From positions 7,936,001 through 8,000,000 of the forward strand of contig NZ_CP160453.1 of NCBI RefSeq assembly GCF_040744945.1: a stretch of DNA of 64,000 nt, read 5' to 3'. Made by a program: the position numbers and the translations under genes. This DNA comes from Saccharothrix sp. HUAS TT1. GTDB taxonomy: Bacteria; Actinomycetota; Actinomycetes; Mycobacteriales; Pseudonocardiaceae. A model generated the notes under the pieces. The model was not told the DNA's origin. It saw nothing but the letters and a program-made list of their open reading frames with translations, and did no database searches. The number at the start of each line of letters is the position of its first letter. Position 1 is the stretch's first letter. Shown piece by piece: positions 59,967-64,000 of this stretch.

Positions 59967-60986
59967 TCAGCTCCGGTTCCCGACGGGACGCGGGGGCACA
60001 GTGCGGCACTTGTCGAGCAGTTGCATGCCCAGTGGGGTGATGAGGTGGTTCGCAGCGTTCGCGCGGCGGTGCGTGGTGATCAGGCCGGCGTTGCGGAGCA
60101 CGCCGGTGTGGTGGCTGACCGTGGCGGGCGAGATGTCGTTGAGCTTCGCGAGTCCCGCCGTGGTGCAGGCGGCCAATGTGGAGCGCAGGATGGCGGCCCT
60201 GGTGGGGCCCAGCAGAGCGCCCAGGTCGCTGCCGGCGGTGTGATGAGCGGTGAAGCGGAATTCGGGGCGGACGGGGAAGACCAGGACCGGGCGCATCTCC
60301 GGGTCCGCCAAGGCCACCGGGCGGTGCAGGCCGAAGTAGCACGGGACCAGCAGCAGGCCGCGGCCGTCGAGGTGCAGTTCGCGGTCGACGGCGTAGTCGA
60401 TGGTGAGCACCGGCGGGCGCCACCTCATCAGCGGCTCGAACCCCGCGAGCAGGCCGTCCGGTCCGTGCCGCAGGTAGGTGTGGAGGCGATCGGCGCGTTC
60501 GTCGCCGAGAGCCTGCTCGACGGTCTGCCGGTACGGCTGGATGACTTCCTTGACGTAGGTGCGCAGCGCGGTCCGCAGCCACCCCAACGCCCGGAGGTCC
60601 CCGCGGGCCAGGTCGTCGAGCCAGGCCGTCGTGCCGGTCGTCGCCCGCAGCCGGTCGATCTCGTCCAGCAGGCGCGCCGGCGCGGTGGACAGGACGACAT
60701 CCACACCGGTGTCGAGATCGGGCACGTCGACATCGGGCGTGAGGAAGTCGGGGAAGTAGGTCGCGAACGGAGCCACCGCGGTCAACGCCCGGACGGCGGC
60801 GCCCACCTTCCTGTCCCGCGCGACCAGGTCGCGCACGTGCCTGCGCCACCAGTCGAAATGCGCCCCACCCTCACCGTGCTGGAGCAGCTGGACGCTGCTC
60901 ACCACCTCCCACATCAGGTCCGTCTCCATCTTCACCCTCGTGCGTCCGAGATCGACACCGGTGAAGTGGATGCGCAAAACAGGCAC
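59967..60986 (-). CDS. ArsR-like winged-helix regulator with a DUF5937-type N-terminus
   Basis: A 339-aa protein. The C-terminal 80 residues are an ArsR winged helix: LGPTRAAILRSTLAACTTAG, LAKLNDISPATVSHHTGVLR, then NAGLITTHRRANAANHLITP. The N-terminal 250 residues match the unclassified region common in actinobacterial ArsR-type regulators (LRIHFTGVDLGRTRV, then FATYFPDF). GTG 60986 follows GGGGGGA. It is upstream of and on the same strand as the DHFR-like gene, with a gap long enough for a separate promoter, so it may regulate that gene or itself. Confidence 0.8.
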   Translation of the reverse strand: MPVLRIHFTGVDLGRTRVKMETDLMWEVVSSVQLLQHGEGGAHFDWWRRHVRDLVARDRKVGAAVRALTAVAPFATYFPDFLTPDVDVPDLDTGVDVVLSTAPARLLDEIDRLRATTGTTAWLDDLARGDLRALGWLRTALRTYVKEVIQPYRQTVEQALGDERADRLHTYLRHGPDGLLAGFEPLMRWRPPVLTIDYAVDRELHLDGRGLLLVPCYFGLHRPVALADPEMRPVLVFPVRPEFRFTAHHTAGSDLGALLGPTRAAILRSTLAACTTAGLAKLNDISPATVSHHTGVLRNAGLITTHRRANAANHLITPLGMQLLDKCRTVPPRPVGNRS

Positions 60987-61242
60987 AGCGTCCCCCCGGA
61001 TCGTCGCCCGTCCTCGCGGCGTCCGGCTCGACGCCCCTTCGGCTCCGGTAGGAGGACCGGGCTCGTGGATACACGGCAGGGGGCGAATCCCTCGATGAGA
61101 GCAACGTCGAGGTGTCCTTCGAACGTGCTCGAAAGACACCGAAACGACCCACGGGCACTGCCACGATCACCCCGCTGGATGCGCCGGCCGGGAAGCTGAC
61201 GGCCAGTGCGAGGGTCACTCGACAGGAACCAAGGGGGAACCG

Positions 61243-61782
61243 ATGAAGAGATCCACGACGGCGTCCGCGCCGGCTGTCGGCACCACGACCGCGCCGGCCA
61301 CGACGAGGTCGGTGAGCGGCACAGGGGGTGTGCGGCGAATGCTGGCCGTGCTGTTCATCCTGGCCACCGCAATGACATCGCTCGTGGGCACGGCGACAGC
61401 GAGCAGCGCGACAACGACCAGGCCGACCTCCTCCGGGTGGACGCTGTCCGCCGGCTCGGACGTCTCGGCGCAGGCGCTGTCCTGCACCTCCGGGAACGTC
61501 TGCGTCTGGCCGGTCACGGACGGCAGCAGCAGCCGCTGCAGCTGGTCCAACGCCGACAACGACTGGCGATCCACGCCGGTCACCTGCTCCTGGTCGTCGT
61601 CCAGGCCGGTGAAGGCGATCTACAACCGCGGGACCAGCACGGCGTACGACGGCGTGTGCCTGTACCGAGGGGCCAACTACACCTCACCCGAGATCTGGGT
61701 CCCCCAGGGCGCGTCGGCGATCAACAGCACCGGCGTGATCCTGCGCTCCCACCGGTGGGTCCGCCCCAGCGACCCGTGCTGA
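61243..61782 (+). CDS. Secreted peptidase-inhibitor I36-like or beta/gamma-crystallin-like protein
   Basis: A 179-aa exported protein with a long N-terminal region; the hydrophobic segment MLAVLFILATAMTSLVGTA begins at about residue 33 and cleavage is near ATAS. The mature part is Cys-rich (LSCTSGNVCVW, RCSWSN, VTCSW, GVCLYRG, PSDPC) with the crystallin-like strand CLYRGANYTSPEIWVPQG. This is the pattern of I36-type inhibitors such as SMI of Streptomyces, but the active loop cannot be judged. ATG 61243 has AGGGGGAACC before it; a later start at Met33 is possible. Confidence 0.68.
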   Translation: MKRSTTASAPAVGTTTAPATTRSVSGTGGVRRMLAVLFILATAMTSLVGTATASSATTTRPTSSGWTLSAGSDVSAQALSCTSGNVCVWPVTDGSSSRCSWSNADNDWRSTPVTCSWSSSRPVKAIYNRGTSTAYDGVCLYRGANYTSPEIWVPQGASAINSTGVILRSHRWVRPSDPC

Positions 61783-61796
61783 TCACCTGATCCGTG

Positions 61797-61845
61797 ATAC
61801 GGGGGCCACCGCATGCGAAGGACTGCATCGCGGTGGCCCTCGTAT
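61797..61845. terminator. Bidirectional terminator
   Basis: A 16-bp stem (61797-61812 with 61830-61845) with a single G-T type mismatch; part of the 17-nt loop (GCATGC/GCATCG) may also pair. It lies between convergent genes ending at 61782 and 61940. Confidence 0.72.
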
Positions 61846-61939
61846 GCCACAACCGATCTTCGCCCGGCTCTCGTTCCTGGTGAACATCCGACCCGCGCCA
61901 TTGCCGAGAATGTCTGATGTAGACCACGTTCAGCATGGC

Positions 61940-63241
61940 TCAGGGCTGACGGTGGACCGGGCACGGGCAGCTCAACCGGCGCACTGGCGCTCGACGTCGT
62001 GACAACACCTGCCGCAGGAACGCCCACGCGTACTCCACCGCACCTCGCACCGCGCGAAAACCGTTGCCCCGGCGCAGGAAGGGCAACCACGCGCCGATTG
62101 CCGCCAGCCCGCTGCGCACGGTCGCCCCGTAAGCGCGGCGACGTAGCAGCAGGTTCGCCCGGTGCAGTTCGAACAGCACGGCGCCGCGGCGGTAACCCCC
62201 GGCACGGGAACCGCTCACGGCGTTGTCCAGCAGGGCAAGGGCTTCGTCGTACCGACCTCGCCGAACCGCGAGGCGGGACGTGGCCGCGTCGAGGATCGCG
62301 TGCGCGGCGGTGTTGTGGCGCAGGCGCGCGAACACCCGGCGGGCCTCGGTGAAGTGGTGTTCGCTCTCGTCCCAGGCGCCGCCCAGCAGGAGGATTTCGC
62401 CGATCGCGATGTGCTGGAAGCCGCTCTTGCGCTCGTGCTCGGCGTGCGTCATGTACCGGTGGTCGAGCGCGCGGACCAGGCTCACCAGGGCCTCTTCCTC
62501 CCGTCCCAGCATGTGCAGGACGCGACCGCTGTAGTGGTGCGCCCTGGCCAATGCCCGCATGGCCCGGTGGCTGTCCGACGGCACGTCGGCCGTGAGCGCC
62601 GCCTGGTAGTGGGTCAACGCCGTGCGCAGGCCGCCCTGCGTGTAGTGGAGGTTCCCAAGGCACACGCGCACCTCGGGCAGCCGGTGTGCGCACGTCGGAT
62701 CGGTCGAGCACACGGTCAGGCACCGGTCCAGCAACCGGGCTGCCGACTGGTACTCGGTCAGGTCGATCGCGAACTGGGCGGTGGCGAGGTCGACTTCCAC
62801 GCGGTCCAGCGCCGTGCGGCACGCCCGGAGGGCCAGCGCCAGCTCCCGCCTGCGGGCTTCGTCGCCCTCCGTCACCCGGGCGTAGTAAGACGCCTTGGCC
62901 AGGTGCACCGGCCAGCCCGCGAGCCCCGCCGCCGCGAACACCGAGGCCGCCGCCTGCACCACGTCCGGGAAGTCCGCCACCCCGGGCCGGTCGCCCTGCT
63001 CGATCGCGCTGACCGCCAGCTCCACGAACCGGTCCAGGAACCGCGACAGCACGACGCCGTCGACCGGGATCCGGTACCGGCTGACGTTGTCCAGGTCCTT
63101 GACCATCGTCCGCAGGACGTCCTCCGGCGAGTCGTCGTCCGCGCCGCGGGCGGACCGCTCGAACGACCGGTGCACCACGTCGTGCCACGTGGCGCGGTTG
63201 GCGCCACCGTAGCCGCGGAAGGTCCGCTCAGCCGAGGTCAT
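61940..63241 (-). CDS. TPR-repeat protein, partner of the NB-ARC ATPase
   Basis: A 433-aa helical protein of tetratricopeptide-like units: VRVCLGNLHYTQGGLRTALT, HHYSGRVLHMLGREEEALVS, FQHIAIGEILLLGGAWDESE and LAVRRGRYDEALALLDN. No membrane segment or DNA-binding motif. ATG 63241 lies inside the 3' end of the upstream NB-ARC gene (14-bp overlap), so the two are probably one translational unit. In SARP and STAND regulators NB-ARC and TPR parts are usually in one chain; here the TPR sensor arm is a separate polypeptide. Confidence 0.78.
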   Translation of the reverse strand: MTSAERTFRGYGGANRATWHDVVHRSFERSARGADDDSPEDVLRTMVKDLDNVSRYRIPVDGVVLSRFLDRFVELAVSAIEQGDRPGVADFPDVVQAAASVFAAAGLAGWPVHLAKASYYARVTEGDEARRRELALALRACRTALDRVEVDLATAQFAIDLTEYQSAARLLDRCLTVCSTDPTCAHRLPEVRVCLGNLHYTQGGLRTALTHYQAALTADVPSDSHRAMRALARAHHYSGRVLHMLGREEEALVSLVRALDHRYMTHAEHERKSGFQHIAIGEILLLGGAWDESEHHFTEARRVFARLRHNTAAHAILDAATSRLAVRRGRYDEALALLDNAVSGSRAGGYRRGAVLFELHRANLLLRRRAYGATVRSGLAAIGAWLPFLRRGNGFRAVRGAVEYAWAFLRQVLSRRRAPVRRLSCPCPVHRQP

Positions 63242-64000
63242 CGGCCTGCGGGCGGGTGTACTCGTAGAGCAGGCTGTGGATCGAGTACCGGGAGTTGAGC
63301 CGGGACGCCTGCACCAGGCCCAGGTCGAAAGCGGCCTGCAACGTGGTGTCGAACGCGTCCGACCCCAGCCCGGCGAGCTCCCGCAGCTCCTCGCGGCTGA
63401 TCTCGTCGCCGCGCCGCTTGACGCAGAACGCCGCGATCAGCGCCTGCGCGTTGTCCGGGCTCGCGACCAGCTCCAGCTCCGCGAGCGACCGGTCGAACAG
63501 GTAGTCCTTCACCTGCCGGCCGAGGCGACCGCGGGTGTGCGTCGCCGCGTCGGTCAGCTCCTCGGCGACCCGCCCCAGGGGCAGCCCGGTCGACAGGTAG
63601 CGGCCGACGACGAGCTTGAGCAAGTACGGGTTGCCCTCCGTGATCCCGACGACGGGGGACAGCAACTCTCGGGGCGCCGTCACCAACTGCTCGTCGTCGC
63701 GCCCGATGTGCCGCACGAGCGCCACGGCGTCATCCTCGGACAGCCCTCGGATCATGTGCTGCTGCACCAGCCCGAACGGCCCCTCGACCCGGCTGCGGCT
63801 GGCGACCACGAGCTTGTTCGGCCGGGCCAGGCCGAAGCCGTCGAGCCGGTCGACCAGAACGGTGGCCTGGCGCGGCGTCTCCACGTTGTCCACGACCGTG
63901 ACCACGCGGCCGTTCGCCGTCGCCAGGCTGTCGCGGAAACCCTCGCCCCACTGACGCGGATCGGGACCGAGCACGATGCCGAGCTGGTCGGCGAGGTCGA
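63228..64000 (-). CDS. NB-ARC (STAND) ATPase, partial
   Basis: The C-terminal 256 or so residues of a STAND NTPase; its start and Walker A are beyond the right edge. Visible parts are the Walker B region VVTVVDNVETPRQATVLVDR, the sensor strand NKLVVASRSRVE, the GxP-like ITEGNPYLLKLVVGRYLSTG, and a winged-helix-like segment ending in RYSIHSLLYEYTR. It overlaps the TPR gene by 14 bp. As in AfsR-type or antiphage STAND proteins it probably oligomerises on sensing a signal; the effector domain, if any, lies outside the window. Confidence 0.8.
   Translation of the reverse strand, partial: DLADQLGIVLGPDPRQWGEGFRDSLATANGRVVTVVDNVETPRQATVLVDRLDGFGLARPNKLVVASRSRVEGPFGLVQQHMIRGLSEDDAVALVRHIGRDDEQLVTAPRELLSPVVGITEGNPYLLKLVVGRYLSTGLPLGRVAEELTDAATHTRGRLGRQVKDYLFDRSLAELELVASPDNAQALIAAFCVKRRGDEISREELRELAGLGSDAFDTTLQAAFDLGLVQASRLNSRYSIHSLLYEYTRPQADDLG

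Noticed and set aside
1..64000. Biosynthetic gene cluster suggested by the LAL regulator, PLP decarboxylase and hydrolases
   Set aside because: No polyketide, peptide, terpene or RiPP core enzymes are present in the window.

Overview
The window is uniformly very GC-rich, with strongly G/C-ending codons, frequent GTG starts, several 4-bp stop/start overlaps and at least three genes that look leaderless. Together with SARP/LAL-type regulators, Hanks-type kinases, a CebR-like operator and RHS/ESX-linked toxins, this points to a filamentous actinomycete. Pseudonocardiales (Saccharothrix, Lentzea or Actinosynnema type) is my best guess, but the genus is inference. No tRNA, rRNA, insertion sequence or CRISPR array was seen.

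Layout. 1-4.8 kb: the end of an unknown gene, a secreted GDSL hydrolase and secreted alpha/beta hydrolase pair, and a MarR regulator divergent from a membrane protein with two MarR-type operators. 4.8-7.8 kb: a minus-strand operon of three coupled genes (PAS/GAF-PP2C phosphatase, cobalamin-binding protein, STAS protein). The cobalamin protein carries the W-x9-EH and G-E-x-H signatures of CarH-type B12 photoreceptors, so this may be a light- or B12-responsive partner switch. 8-13 kb: a class F sortase remnant, a PLP decarboxylase, a LEG1-family protein and a secreted WbsX/GH99-like protein. 13-18.4 kb: a 1745-aa SF1 helicase with a Vsr-like nuclease domain. 19-20.4 kb: a secreted GH5 mannanase with CBM2 behind a perfect CebR-type box. 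20.6-26.3 kb: a polymorphic-toxin operon (YbaB-like, EspC-like, RHS protein with YwqJ-type deaminase tip, SUKH-3 immunity protein). 26.3-28.0 kb: a MerR-HEAT regulator and a HEAT protein behind a textbook MerR promoter. 28.1-32.5 kb: a Ser/Thr kinase and a secreted alpha/beta hydrolase that share one terminator hairpin. 32.7-37.8 kb: a large PcfJ-like orphan, a TetR/DUF308 pair, an HNH protein and a P-domain fragment. 37.9-46 kb: five alpha/beta hydrolases with a LAL-type LuxR regulator and an AraC regulator; a 19-nt motif recurs at the same distance from two hydrolase promoters. 46-59 kb: a pectate-lyase remnant, three small immunity-like genes, a 2246-aa RHS toxin with a second, different deaminase tip, and a large DNRLRE/LamG surface protein. 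59-64 kb: a DHFR-like reductase, an ArsR-like regulator, an I36-like secreted protein and a split NB-ARC/TPR signalling pair that runs off the window.

How the genes fit together. Most of the window is accessory. It combines exported degradative enzymes, interbacterial toxin/immunity cassettes and small self-contained regulatory modules. The two least conventional modules are the B12/STAS/phosphatase operon and the alpha/beta-hydrolase regulon defined by the shared promoter motif.
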